A DNA stretch of 64,000 bases from Aurantiochytrium sp. KH105 (GCA_003116975.1 BGKB01000007.1:1-64000); one strand, 5' to 3'. Counted from the first letter of the stretch, positions 20,747 to 32,145 are shown. Numbers and translations are program-made. The notes: generated by a model not told the origin, from the letters alone.

Positions 20747-21674
20747 CTAGCTCCGTTGCTTCTTTTCTGCGAGCGCCTCGACGATTGCCTCGAGTTTGGG
20801 CATGTCGTCGAGCCCTTTGCGAATCGTGAACTTCTCCAGCAAACCGCGCTCCTGGTAAAATTCGACCAGAGGAAAGGTCTGCGCCTTGTAAACGTTCAAA
20901 CGCTCTCGGATGGTGTCTTCGGTGTCGTCTTCGCGGCAGCCCAGGTCTCCGCCGCACGGGCACTTCTCGCGACTGTTATTTGACGGAAGCAAAGCCGGCA
21001 TTTCGACGCCTTCTGCTTCGTCAAAGACATCCGCTACATTGTACGAAGCTCCACACGAGCGGCAAGACCTATTGCAGGAAGGAACCAAGTGCAGGCAAGT
21101 TGGTCAGAAGGTCAGTTTCGCTCGGGACATATAGCATGCGCAGGCAACAGCGCAAAAAACGTACCTCCGGCCAAGAAGTTTGGCGATAAGAAACTCATCG
21201 CGCACGAGCTCCAGGTTGATGACAGCATCGAGAGGCGCCACATCTTGGAGCGCTCGCGCTTGTGGTACGGTCCGCGGGAAGCCATCCTGTGGCGATGTGG
21301 AGCACAGCAAATCGTTCGCCTCGCGCGCATGTCAGTCCTGCTTCTCTTTGCTCATCCGAACACCACCCGCACCTCCCTTGCCCATATTTTCACGTTCTGG
21401 CGCAACGTACCAGCAAGAACCCCTTGCCCTGTGCCGTCTGGGCCTCGAGTTTATCGCGCACAATGTCGAGCACGAGCTCGTCGGGCAGCAGCGCGCCGCG
21501 CCGCATATAGGCGCGCATCTCCGCGGCGCGCGGCGAGTCGGCCTCGACCTCGGCGCGGATGAGGTCCCCCGTGCCGACCAGGGGCGCCCGCATCTTGCGC
21601 GCGAGCAGCGCCCCGTAGGTGCCCTTGCCCACGCCGGGCGCGCCCAGCAGCATCAGCCGCAGGCCCGCGCGCAT
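20747..21674 (-). CDS. Adenylate kinase with zinc-type LID, three exons
   Basis: Exons on the minus strand: 21674-21411, 21286-21165 and 21068-20747, giving 235 residues. The introns are 124 bp (GTACGT...CACAG, phase 0) and 96 bp (GTACGT...AATAG, phase 2). Joining restores GKGFLL|DGFPRT and LLGRR|SCRSCG. Motifs in order: P-loop GAPGVGKGT, TGDLIR, DELVLDIV, DGFPRT, and a LID with CRSC and CPCGGDLGC, then REDDTEDTIRERL. The Cys-rich LID is the long-form zinc-binding type seen in bacterial and organellar enzymes. It interconverts 2 ADP with ATP and AMP. The site of action is unclear: starting at MRAGLRLMLL leaves no targeting peptide, though an upstream in-frame Met could add an Ala-rich leader. 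Head to head with the TTC33-like gene. Confidence 0.85.
21069..21164 (-). other. Second intron of the adenylate kinase gene
   Basis: 96 bp, GTACGT donor and AATAG acceptor, phase 2. It interrupts an Arg codon within GRRS. Confidence 0.85.
21287..21410 (-). other. First intron of the adenylate kinase gene
   Basis: 124 bp, GTACGT donor and CCACAG acceptor, phase 0. It falls within the conserved GFLLDGFPRT motif, which makes the junction certain. Confidence 0.9.
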
Positions 21675-21762
21675 GGCGCCCGTGGCCACCAGAGCGGAAT
21701 CGGATCGGGCCGATCTCGCGCTCGAGGCCGCGTGCTCCACGCGCGCGCGCAGCCGCGCCGCA

Positions 21763-22284
21763 ATGGCCGCCGCGGAGGACGGCGAGGACGTCTGGGCCGA
21801 GGGCGCGGACCCCGGCGGCGCGCGCGAGGCGGCGGCGGCGGCGGCGCTGGCGAGGTTCCGGGCCTGCATGGACGATGGCGCCGGCGCCGCCGAGGCCGGC
21901 GACCTGGACGGCGCCGCGGCGCTGCTCTCGCGCGCGGCGGCCGGGGCGGCGGCCGCGGCGCTGGCCGGCTCGCTCGAGGAGGCGCGCGCGCTCGAGATGC
22001 TCGCGCAGGTCCACCTCGAGCGCGGCGCGCCCTTCGAGGCCATCCGCGTCGCCGAGCGCGCCATGGCGCGGCGCGACCCGCCCTTCGCCTACCTCTGGGT
22101 CACGCTCGGCCGCGCCCAGCTCAACTTCGGCGAGCTCGCCATGGCGCAGGCCTCGCTGCGCGCCGCCCTCCGCGCGCTCCCGCCCGCGGCAGACGTCGTC
22201 CCCAGCATCGAGGCGGACTTGGCGCGCATCCCGATCATCATGCGCCAGCACCGCGAGCGCTGCGCGGCAATGAGTGATCAATAG
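21763..22284 (+). CDS. TTC33: TTC33-like TPR protein
   Basis: 173 residues from ATG at 21763 (MAAAEDGEDVWAEG). An Ala-rich first third is followed by TPR-like helices: LEMLAQVHLERGAPFEAIRVAERAM, then LWVTLGRAQLNFGELAMAQASLRAAL. The segment WxTLGRAQLxFGE is the hallmark I associate with TTC33 (osmosis-responsive factor), as is the basic end IIMRQHRER. TPRs serve protein binding. No process can be named with confidence. An in-frame ATG also exists further upstream, overlapping the start of adenylate kinase on the other strand. I chose the start that avoids overlap. Very high GC content. Confidence 0.65.
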   Translation: MAAAEDGEDVWAEGADPGGAREAAAAAALARFRACMDDGAGAAEAGDLDGAAALLSRAAAGAAAAALAGSLEEARALEMLAQVHLERGAPFEAIRVAERAMARRDPPFAYLWVTLGRAQLNFGELAMAQASLRAALRALPPAADVVPSIEADLARIPIIMRQHRERCAAMSDQ

Positions 22285-22453
22285 ACGAAGGCGCGCGACG
22301 GGCAAGGAGGCTCTTCTGTCACAATCTACTTACAGTTTGGGGGGGGGGGGCGAGGGTGAAGAAGTTACGAGCAGAGCCAAAATACAGAGCTGGAAGCAGA
22401 ATCAAAAGCAGAGTCAAGACGTGTACGATACGATACCTCAGATCAGAATTTCT

Positions 22454-22487
<34 letters not shown>

Positions 22488-22870
22488 CGTTTATTTGCCT
22501 CAGACTTCATCACTCACAGAAATTTGTGAAAGCATTCTCGCTGATGATTCATGATCAATCATGCCTTTCAAACGGAAAGGGGAAATGCTGTTCTTCACAC
22601 GGTTTTTACAAAAATGTGTGCGGGTGGATATCTATCTGACCCAAGCGACCCAAACCGGTCGATCACAAGGACAAATGCAGTCACAATGCCATGTATTTCA
22701 TAATTGCAATATGTGAGGAAGAGCTTCCCAGGTTATTTACGTGTACAGACAGACAAATGGTTCAGGGACGAGGAAATTAAAGAGTGAGGACACTGCGGGG
22801 TCTCTATGGCTGCTCTTCATTTTCAAGCAACGTCACAGACACACAGACACACACGCGAGAAACGTTCAAA
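22285..22870. other. Convergent intergenic region with TTG microsatellite
   Basis: 586 bp between the TTC33-like and Myb stops. It contains a G run near 22339 and the (TTG)n tract at 22454-22487. No coding signal. Confidence 0.55.
22454..22487 (+). repeat. (TTG)n trinucleotide microsatellite
   Basis: About eleven TTG units. No gene reads through it. Confidence 0.9.
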
Positions 22871-25136
22871 TCAGGCGAGGTCGTCGAGGTTGAGACCGTC
22901 AAACGCCGAATTGTAAGCGTTTGCTCCAGAAGAGTCGGTGCGACCCATGTCGTCAAGACCACCATATCCAAAGGCGCCGCTAAAATCATTTGCGTTGTCA
23001 TCATCCGCGATCTTGCCGTCATCATCGGCCGCAAAATCGCCGACGCCATCCATGCCGCGGGAGTTCTCGTCAAGAGGGTCAAAGTCCATGTTGGCAAGAT
23101 CCTCGAGCATTTCGGACAGCATCACCTTGGAGTCCTTGTTGTTGGTTCCGCGCACCTCACGCTTGGCAGCGCTGCCAGCCGTGGAGCCAAGGGTTCCCAT
23201 GCTGACAACATCGACCGAGGACACATGCGTGCCATTGGATGATCCACCGTGGTGCGCGTTAGTCTGCGAAGGGCGAAAGTTTGGCGCCGGGCCTGGCGCG
23301 TGCGCGTTCATATGGCCATCGGCAGCACCCTCGTTGCCGTTGGGGACATACGGCGGGTACTGCTGCTGCTGCTGCTGCGGGCCAGGAGGGTACATGTAGC
23401 CGGCGCCAGGGTAAGCACCCTGGGGAGGGTAGCCCTGGGGCATGGCGTACGGTGGGTACATGTGATGTCCATGCATGACGGGCCCCATTTGCGGATGCAT
23501 CATGTGCGGATGACCAACCATGTGTGGCATATTGGGATGCATCATGTGTGGGTGCATGTGCTGCTGCTGCTGCATTTGCGCGGCTTGTCTCTCGGACACC
23601 TCGCGGGCGGCCGCTTCTGCGGCAGCAACAGCTGCTGCCGCAGCTTTGCGCGCACGTGCGCGCGCTTCTTTGGAGCTGGCTGCAGCCTTGCTAGATTGGC
23701 AGGCGCCCGTACGCTGCAGGATTGTACGACGTTTGAGCACGTCCTCTGTCGCAGAGGTGCGCGTAGAAACAGAGGCGGTGTCCTTGTCTCTGGCGCCGGA
23801 CTCGGTCGAGTTGGAGTTGGTGGTGCCGGCCCCGACGGCGCTGTCCTGGCTCTTGGACTCGCTCCTTGCAGATGACGACGACGCTTGACTTGAACCCTCT
23901 TCGACCTTGACGGAGCTGGCGCCTTCATCAACACCAACTGCACCATTGCTGCTGCCTCCACTTGCGGCCTCGTCTTCGCCGGCCTTGGCATTGGCAGCGG
24001 CAGCGGCCATGTTCGAGGTGCCGAGCTCGCCAGTCCCGGCGTTGGCTGCTCGGATTGCCGGCGAGGTCCCCGTCGAAGCGGACGAAGGCGGCTTGGCGGT
24101 CTCGATGTCAGATTTTTTCGCCTCGGATTTTTTAGTTGTTGCGGAAAAGTTATCCTCTGTAAGAAACTTGAAGCGCATCTTTACAGCGTTCTTCGTTCGA
24201 TTTGTGAGGCGTGAGGCAATCTCGTCCCAGCGGTTTCCAAAGTCGCGCTGATAAGAAAGGAGCAAGGCGTCTTCGCTCGGCCGCCACTCGCGCTTTTTGG
24301 CGCGGATGATCGACTTGTGGCGGGTCTTGATGGCGTTCTCGGTACGCCCGGGAAGGGAGAGCGCAATTTGAGACCACTTGTTACCGAGTTTGACTTGCTG
24401 CTCGAGCAGGATCTTGTCTTCCTCGGGGCTCCACTCGCCCTTATTGATGGATGGATCAAGGTTGAACGACCAGCGCTCGCGGCACTGCTTGGCACTGCGG
24501 CCGGGAATATGCTCGGCAATGTCGGACCAGTTAGGCTGATCGTCCGATGTCTCTACGAGCTGCGTCAGTGTGACATCTTCCTCCTCTGTCCACGCTCCCT
24601 TGCGCAGACCGGGTTTAAGAACCTTGTTCCAGCGTTGCAGGCACTGCACGTGGGTGCGGCCGGGGACAAAGGTGGCGATATCTTTCCAGTGACGCGGGCC
24701 ATACTGCTCGACGGCTTTGCGCAGTTTCTCGTCTTCTTCGGCGGTCCAGTACTTGGGCCGCACGGTGCGGCCATCGTTTGAGGTGTCGAGGTCGCCGTGA
24801 ATCATGAGGCCTGCGTCGCCCTTGGTCTCGAGCATTTTGGTGAGAAGGTCAACACTGTTGATGCTGGTCGTCCCGCCGGCTCCCTGTGAGTATCCACCAA
24901 AGGAGCGGGACATGGCCATGGCAGCTTCGCGCGCAGCTTCTTGGGCGCGCTGGGCGGTGTTGGGTGATGCCGTTTGGCCCTCCGAGTCGAGCAGATGCGC
25001 GGCCTTTTGAGAGGTTGCGTTCGAGGATCGACGCGGCATTTGCCCAGGGCCCATCGTTCCGCCGTGTGCGACAGAGAGTGGCGGCCCCGAGGGGGGCATT
25101 GCCATGAATTGGGCCTGGCCGTGCTCGTTCGGTGCG

Positions 25137-25171
<35 letters not shown>

Positions 25172-25873
25172 ACCGGGTCCCATATAATGCGGGTGCTGGC
25201 TGTGCGGGTGGCTCGGGTGAAACTGCTGCTGTTGCTGGCCATGCTGGGAATGTTGCGGGTAGCCTTGGTCGTGGTACGGAATTTGTGCAGAGTCGCTGTT
25301 GCTGGCAGGATACATGTTGTCAGCGAACGCGTCTGCAAAGTCCTCGCTTGTGGCCCCATTGGGCATGTTCATATTAGAAGGCGTCGTCCCACGGTCTGTT
25401 CGCTTGTTGCCGCCGTTCGAGTTCTGAGTTCGATAGATTTCCTGCGTACCGGGGGTCATGGCGGGCGTGGGAGGTTTGCCGCGCTTTGTGGGTGCGGCGC
25501 GCGCAGAAGGTGGCTTCTTTTGATAACCTTGATTGCTGCTGCCGTTGCTCCCGCTGCTGCTGGTACTGTTCGATTGTACAATGCTACGCTGGTGGGACTG
25601 ACCTTGCGGCGTATCGACTGAGCTCTTGGTGCTCATTGGGGTACCGGCGGGTTTGCCCTCGCCGGTCATGGCAAAGTGGTGGTCTCCACAAAAGTACTGA
25701 CCCTTTCCATGTTTGAACATGCAATCGCCCTTGCAGTCGCCGCAAAAGACGCGATTACATTCGAGATAGGCGCACTTGCGGTATCTGCTGCTTTTGGCGC
25801 TGATGCTCTTGCGGCACCCGATGCACAGGACACCCTGGCCTTTGGGTCCGCCTTGTGAGGCCTCGTTACCCAT
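22871..25873 (-). CDS. Four-repeat Myb transcription factor with N-terminal zinc finger
   Basis: 1000 residues, one exon, ATG at 25873. Residues ~17-70 hold a Cys-rich module (CIGC, CNRVFCGDC, CMFKH, YFCGDHH) that looks like a small cross-brace zinc finger of unknown type. Residues ~70-370 are disordered, with two polyQ stretches. Four Myb repeats follow at ~374-572: WTAEEDEKL, GAWTEEEDVTL, GEWSPEEDKIL and REWRPSEDALLL. The first three match R1R2R3 of the animal and plant 3R-Myb class, which controls cell-cycle genes. The fourth ends RTKNAVKMRFKFL. The rest is low complexity, with a Met/His/Pro/Gln-rich region and an acidic tail (GLNLDDLA) that could be an activation domain. DNA binding to Myb-type sites in the nucleus is expected. 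Confidence 0.85.
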
Positions 25874-26670
25874 TCTGTGGACGGGTCTCGTTTACTTTTC
25901 TCGCCTCGTTCCTTTTTCTCTTCCTTCACCAACGAGGTCAACGAGGCCGGGTGGTGGTCGCGGCTTCTGCTTTTGCCAAGGTCGAGGTCGAGGTGGTCGA
26001 GCCGGAGGTGGTCGAGGAGCTCGGGACCACGCTCCGCGTTCGCGTCGTTCACGCCGCAGGGCCGTCAGACCGGTCGACCGGACTCCCGGTGGGCGGGGCT
26101 GGCAAGCTCCGCGTCGCGATGCGGTCCGCTGCGCTGGTGATGACGGTCGCCGCGCACGCAGGCAGACGCGCACGCGAGTCTCGCGTGTCCTGTTCCGCAC
26201 CGCGCGAGAGACGGGGCCCCGGGACCGCGCGCGCCTCGGGTCTTCGCGGGGGGGCGCGGGGGCGGGGGGGGGGGAGGAGGCGGTCGCGCGCTCGCTCCGG
26301 CCGCGCGGGGCTCGGGCGGGGGCGTCGGGGCTCGGGCGCGCTCGCTCGCTCGCTCGCTCGGACGCGTCGTGACGGCCTGGATTGGACTTTGCTTTTGAGC
26401 GTGAGCGAGCCGCCCCATCACGCCGCTTCGTTCCAAGCGTCCCAAAGCGTTCTTTTTAGGCGAGGTGCGCTTCTTTTTCCCGCTTGCTCCTCCTCGGGCT
26501 CCCCGCACGACGCGACCTCGCAGGCGCCGCTGTCGGAGACCCTGCGGACGGCGCCAGGGCGGATCCGCGCGAGGATCGGGCCGCGAGCAGCAGCTGCGCG
26601 AGGAGAGAGAGGCCGGGTGAGGCTCCGGAGTCTACGGCTGATGGCTGGAGCTCCTTGCTTTGATTTCGAG

Positions 26671-26692
26671 TTCATTCATTCATTCATTCATT
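26671..26692 (+). repeat. (ATTC)n tetranucleotide repeat
   Basis: About five TTCA/ATTC units followed by TTTC units. Confidence 0.85.
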
Positions 26693-28563
26693 CTTTCTTT
26701 CTTTTGTTCATACACTGTGCCAGGCGAGACGCCTTCCACAGTTACGCGCGGAGGGAGCAGCTGTGTGGAGGCGGCGCAGAAATCCACAGTGGATTCCTTA
26801 GCGGCTTCGCAAGATCGCAAACCACTTCCTGCTCCAGCTACACGCTGCTACTCAAGCTTGTTGCTCGCTTCCTCGCATGCTCCTGCCGCACCGCTGCAGC
26901 TGCTGCTCGCTCACCTTGAGAAGTCGAGGTCTTCTCTGCCGCGTCCGATCGCGGCCCTCGACTGCGCTTTTTCTCTCCTGCGTCTTGGCATCATCGACCT
27001 GGACTTTGGCCATAATAACGTGCACAGAAAAGAGATCCCGCGACGGCGACTCGGTTGCTAGCCCGCTGCTCTCGCTGGTCAATCTCGCGCGCGTGTTCGC
27101 GCTCGTGCCGGTCCCGCGCCCGGCCGCTGCCCGCGGCTGCGCTGCAGCTGCCGGAGCCTGCGGCCGAGCCAGGGCCCGCCGCGGAGGCCCCTCGGCTGCT
27201 TCTGCTGCTGCTGCACTGCGCGGCGGAGCCTGCGCGGCACAGCGACGCGTTGAGTCTGCGCATGATGCACGCCGCCTGCGAGGGCCTCGCGCCGGTGGTA
27301 CGTCGCGGCGCAGCGCAGCGCAGAGCAGGCAGAGCAGAGCAGATCAACCTGCGGCAGGGCGGCGGTCTTCCCCGTTTCGAGCTCGCGCTCGGTCGGCCGT
27401 CCGATCGATGGTCAGAGGGTGCGAGCGATCGTGGTTCGAGATGGCCGCAATCACTTCTTGGAGGGCCGCATCTTGCTCGCCAACTTTGACTTCGACCGCG
27501 GACGCACGATCAGTGCTGTTGGCTGCAGCAGCAGCAGCAGCTGCAGCTGCAGCTGCATGCTGCTGGCGCGGGTCGACAGCCTGCCTGCAGCTGCTCGCGA
27601 GGGCCTACTCCTCCTCGTCGTCGTCGTTGTCGTTGTTGTCGTGATGTGCTCTCGGCGGTCGATCGACAGCAACGGGGAAGCGAATGAGATGAGGAGGAAG
27701 TAGGCGAGTGATGCTCTGCCTCGCCTCGCTTCACAAGGTGCTCCATCGTCGCGGCAGACTCTTCCTGCGCTGCGGAGCTCCCCGGGCGACGAGGAGGTCT
27801 CTGGCCGCGCTATTGCGTCTTATTAACATCATCAGCGTGAGAGACCCCACGTCTCTGGACGCACCGCGACTGCGAACTTGACCTTGATCATTCATGTCAT
27901 GCATGGAACCCTGGAGGCAGGTACACCAGCGAACGAACAAACAAACGAGCGACACGAGACCAACAAGACGAAGCGTGCGCGAGACGTGCAATCATTCAAT
28001 CCTATATTCTTTCGCCACTTCCAAGGCAACATCGCTTTCTTCGACGACTCCTCGTGGGGATTCTATCTATCCGACAACCCTTGGCGCGCAATCGCAAAAC
28101 CCTTTCGGCGAAGACCCTTTCGGCGGTCAAATCGCAACATCGGCACGGCCGACCCTCGTCCCGACCAGCTGTCTTCAAGTTCCCTCCCCTTCTTCACTCG
28201 TCGCGTCGACGGCATTCATTGACAGAGCCTTCCCCGCCGGGACAATAACACTCTGTCCCCTGCCTCCCCGCGTCCCCTGCGAGGTCCTCCTGCGCACTTG
28301 CTGGCAGGCCCGCCCGTGCGGGCCGGGTGTCCGCGCGCCCTCGCGGCCTCCCCCCGCGGGCTTCCCGCGGCCCGCGGCCCGCGGCCGGCGGCGTCCGCGG
28401 GGCTGTCCGCCGCGCCGCCGCGCTTGGCGTGACCCGGGGCGGGCGGAGGGCCGCACGGCGCACGGAGGCGGCGGCTGGCGGGACTGCTGGCCAGTGCAGC
28501 AGGGGAGACTGCGGGGGTAGCGCGCGGAGGGGCCGTGCGATGGACTATCGCAGAGGGAGGGAG

Positions 28564-28611
28564 ATACAGACACAGACACAGACACAGACACAGACGCAGA
28601 CGCAGACACAG
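28564..28611 (+). repeat. (ACAGAC)n hexanucleotide repeat
   Basis: Eight units, two with G for A (ACGCAGAC). Confidence 0.9.
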
Positions 28612-29571
28612 TCCTGGTCTCATCACTAGTCGGGAAAGGAGGAGCTGCGGAGTATAAACATAACAATTCTGAGGTGCATAGTGACAGTGCGACACTGGCA
28701 GAATGAGGAAATAATGGTCAGTGGCGGCAGAGGACAGTGGAGAGAAAGGGGGCGGCACCGGCTGGGAGGGGGACCTCCACCGCGCACACAAGGGGGGTAA
28801 TGGGCGCGTTTCTGCGCTGGCCTCGTGCGGATCCCCTGCTACTAAACACTGCTTCTTTTTTTGTTCAGTGGACATTGGAGAGTAAGAACACTGATCCAGT
28901 GGATCGACCTTGACCAATCTGCGGGAAAACTCAGAGGGAGGTAAATTGACTTTACCACCCCGCACCACCCCTTTCAAGAGCTTCCTACGACCTACAAAAA
29001 CACCCGAAACACCCACGCTGCCCCTGCTCCCGCCTTGCTCCGCCTTCTCCACCTCCGCACCAGACCCCGCTCTCTTTGTGTCATTCCCTATGTTATCTTT
29101 CCCCAAGTCTTATACCCGAGCGCGACCTCCGGTGACCGCCATGCGTCTCCACAAGACCCTGTAGCATTCCAACCGCCATAGCACTCAAACCTCTTCGAGT
29201 CCCGTACGAGCTCCGAGGCGCCCGCGGCGCGTGCCTACACCGCCCTCGAACTCCTCCTCCTCCCTCCCTGCCCCGCTCCTCCGCCCCTCGCCGCTCCCGC
29301 GCCTGCCGCCGCTCCTTGACCCGCGCGCGGCGCGCGCCCTGGCGCTCCCCGGCGCTGCGCCGCCGCCGCGCGAGCGGCACAGGCAGACAGGCAGGCAGGC
29401 AGCCGCTGGGCGTGCAGAGCGAGGGCGTCCATCGGGCGCGGCGCGGGGCCGTAGGAGGGGCTAGGCGCCGGCCAGGCCAAACCCGCGCTTGTGCACGCGC
29501 CGCGGCCGCGCGGGGGCAGTACCCTTTCGCCCCCCTCTCTCTCTCCGTCTTCACCTCCTCGCGCACGCGGC

Positions 29572-29650
29572 GCGACGCCACGCCACCAGACCCGACGCCA
29601 CGCGGCCCGACGCCACGCCACGCCACGCCACGCCACGCGACGCCACGCGG
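29572..29650 (+). repeat. (CGCCA)n GC-rich repeat
   Basis: Irregular then regular ACGCC units upstream of the cNBD-RGS gene, probably in its promoter or leader. Confidence 0.8.
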
Positions 29651-29851
29651 CTCGACCCGAGGCGACGCGCGCGAGCGAGCGACCGCAGAGCCAGGGCGCG
29701 CTAGCGAGCGAGCGCGCGAGCGACGCGCGGAGGCGCGAAGAGCAGGAGCGGCGCGTGCCCGGGGAGCCCGGCTTGCGCGCGCGCGTGCGTGCGTGCACAG
29801 GCGCAGAGGCGAGGCCGGCGGAGACGCGCGGGGAGAAGGAGCACCGGCACG

Positions 29852-31555
29852 ATGGGGTGCGCGTCGTCGAAGCCCGATCTCATGGTGGACGAGGAGATGT
29901 CCGTGAAGGAGTTCCTGTCGGAAAACACCTTCTTCAAGAACCTGTCGCCGCAGCACATCTCGCAGGCTGCGGCAAAGTTCATGGTGCGCGAGTACAGCGC
30001 AGGAGAGCGCATCATTAGCCAGGGAGACAAGGCAGACGAACTCTTCCTCATCGCCAAGGGCGCCGTCAACTTTATCGCCGAGGGCGAGGACGGGTCGAAG
30101 AAGAAAATCCGCATGATGTCCGCCAACGAGGCCTTTGGCGAGTTCGGACTCATCTTCGACACGCCGCGCTCCGTCTCCGTCGAGGCCATCACCGACGTCG
30201 TCCTGCTCGTGCTCACCCGCGATGTCTACAACAAGCACAAGGGAGACACCTGCCTCAAGAACCTCCAGCGCTGGGTCAACGCCACCGCTAGCTCTATCGT
30301 GGCAAGTGGCCTTCGCGAAATTGACTTCCTCAGCGACGTCGGCGAGAAACAGCTCAACCTGATCGGCAGACTCTTTAGGTGCGAGGTCCTCCCCAAGGGC
30401 ACCACGATCATCCGCGAGGGCGAGACCGGCGACCGCTTTTACATTCTTTCCCGTGGCTCCCTCGTCGTCACCACGCAGGACGACCTCGGCCTCTACGTCG
30501 AGCTCACGCGCCTCCGCCCTGGCGCCACCTTTGGCGAGCTCTCCCTGCTCAAGGACCAGCCGCGTAACGCCACCATTACCACCCTCGAGGAGTGCGTGCT
30601 CTTCTCCCTCGGCCGCGAGGAGTTCGGCTACTTTATCAAGTCGCTCCCTACCCTCGGCGAGCGCCTCGAGCGCAGCGTCAACGAACGCTCCACTGTCAAT
30701 GTCATTGCCGACAAAATCCCTGTGTTCAAATCCCTCTCCAAGCGCAAGCAACACCTCCTTGCCGAGGTCTGCACCATGAACCGTCACCCGCACGGGTCAA
30801 TCATCCTCGAGGAGGGCGGCACCACGCCCCGCAAGTTCTTCATCATTACGCGCGGCTCCGTTGATGTTTTTGTGGGCGGCAACCGTGTGCGCACCCTCAA
30901 CGCCGGCGACTACTTTGGCGAAATCAGTCTCGTGTCCGACTCCCCGCACTCGGCCACCGTCTGTGTGTCAGAGGACGATGATGCCTACATGCTCGAGTGT
31001 TCCCAGGAGGACTTTCGTGCTCTTTTTGTTGGAGAACCCGCTGTGTTGGCCGAGATTTCCCTGCGCGTCCTCGGCACGCGCGCCACGCTCGAGGATGTCC
31101 TGCGTCACCACCTTGGTCGCGAGGCCTTCCAGAAGCACATTGCCAAGGAGTTTGCCACGGAGAATGTCGACTTTTGGGCTGCCGTCGAAAAGCTCGAGAA
31201 CATTTCTCGCCGCAGGGTCCGCAAGTCTGTTCTCGGTGCGCTCCACGTTCAGGCCAGTTCCATTACCGAAAAGAAGCAGGGCATGTTGCGCGAGCAGGCG
31301 CTCCAAATCTATGACGAGTTCATTGCAGATGACGCTCCCTCTCAGGTCAACCTCCCCGCTGCCATGGTCGCGCAGATCAAGGCCAAGATGGATGCCGAGA
31401 ATTACGACTTCAAAATGTTCTCGGACGCCAAGCAGGAGGTCTTCAGCCTCATGTCCAAGGACACCTTTGCACGCTTCCAAGCCTCCGACCTTTACCACGA
31501 CCTCATGGCGCGCATTGGCGTCTACGAGCAAAACCGCCCCGAGGCGGACGCCTAA
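29852..31555 (+). CDS. Triple cyclic-nucleotide-binding plus RGS domain protein, probably N-myristoylated
   Basis: 567 residues. The start MGCASSKPD is a textbook N-myristoylation signal with a Cys for palmitoylation, so membrane attachment is likely. cNBD1 (~25-145) has FGEFGLIFDTPRSVS. cNBD2 (~160-275) has FGELSLLKDQPRNAT. cNBD3 (~290-405) has FGEISLVSDSPHSAT. The Arg that binds the cyclic phosphate is present in the first two and is His in the third. Residues ~410-560 form an RGS fold (TLEDVLRHHLGREAFQKHI, then FWAAVEKLENI, and a later IYDEFIADDAPSQVNL and FARFQASDLYHDL). RGS domains speed GTP hydrolysis by G-alpha. The expected role is cAMP or cGMP control of heterotrimeric G-protein signalling. 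The cNBDs resemble PKG/PKA regulatory modules, but no kinase domain is present. The ATG was chosen for the MGC start. Confidence 0.85.
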   Translation: MGCASSKPDLMVDEEMSVKEFLSENTFFKNLSPQHISQAAAKFMVREYSAGERIISQGDKADELFLIAKGAVNFIAEGEDGSKKKIRMMSANEAFGEFGLIFDTPRSVSVEAITDVVLLVLTRDVYNKHKGDTCLKNLQRWVNATASSIVASGLREIDFLSDVGEKQLNLIGRLFRCEVLPKGTTIIREGETGDRFYILSRGSLVVTTQDDLGLYVELTRLRPGATFGELSLLKDQPRNATITTLEECVLFSLGREEFGYFIKSLPTLGERLERSVNERSTVNVIADKIPVFKSLSKRKQHLLAEVCTMNRHPHGSIILEEGGTTPRKFFIITRGSVDVFVGGNRVRTLNAGDYFGEISLVSDSPHSATVCVSEDDDAYMLECSQEDFRALFVGEPAVLAEISLRVLGTRATLEDVLRHHLGREAFQKHIAKEFATENVDFWAAVEKLENISRRRVRKSVLGALHVQASSITEKKQGMLREQALQIYDEFIADDAPSQVNLPAAMVAQIKAKMDAENYDFKMFSDAKQEVFSLMSKDTFARFQASDLYHDLMARIGVYEQNRPEADA

Positions 31556-32145
31556 ATTCTCGGACGCCAGCCTCGCGCTCCACAATCCTCTTTTCCTCTT
31601 TTTACTCCCTCCATTTTCCCTTCTGTAGTGCTCTCCCATCCCGCATCTGTGATCGTTCGGACGTAGGCCGACAATTCTCACTATTTTTCTTCTGTGTGAT
31701 GTTTTTGCTTTTGCTTGCCATGGGTCCACCCAAACCACATGTGATTTGTGTGCAGCTTGCATGTAGACTCCTGCCAGTTCCCTTTCGACCATTTGCTCGT
31801 CGCTGTATGCGAGCGTGTCACTCGCATGGACATCAGACGGGATCGCAAAAAAAGTAGGCTCGCAAGGAGAGCAGGCAGCCTCCCTCTACGCCCGCTCGCG
31901 CGTGCGCGGCCGAGGATTTTGAGCATGGCCACTTGCAGACTTTGACCATTTGCAGCCTCTGACCAGTTTTCTCTTCGTGCGCGCCACACCAGCGTAGCGT
32001 TGCGTAATCTAGCGAACGATCGAAACGTGTCCTCTTGTCTCTCTCGCCTCGCTCGTCGTTTCCGCCGCAGCCGCTCGTTCGCTCGCTTGTTAGCGCGACG
32101 CGACCTCCTCAGAACCCCTCGTTCGCTTTCCTCCGCACCGCCGGC
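31556..32145. other. Intergenic region before the WD40 pseudogene
   Basis: 590 bp with no supported frame. The last ~150 bp resemble, in tone only, the leader in front of the intact paralogue. Confidence 0.5.

Larger units (their letters stand above)
25874..29851. other. Four-kilobase gene-free, repeat-rich divergent region
   Basis: It separates the Myb and cNBD-RGS genes. GC content swings sharply. The Ser, Arg and Ala-rich frames on both strands contain no domain. One stretch near 28085-28130 (plus) reads TTLGAQSQNPFGEDPFGGQ, which resembles an NPF endocytic motif, but it has no supported start or splice sites. Microsatellites include (ATTC)n at 26671-26692, (ACAGAC)n at 28564-28611 and (CGCCA)n at 29572-29650. 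Part of it must be promoter and 5' leader. Confidence 0.45.

Noticed and set aside
28054..28222. NPFGEDPFG motif suggesting an endocytic adaptor
   Set aside because: A single short motif in an otherwise random-looking frame, without splice sites or flanking domains.
28175..29106. Minus-strand frame of ~300 codons
   Set aside because: Arg, Ala and Pro rich with a run from the ACAGAC repeat. No domain or supported start.
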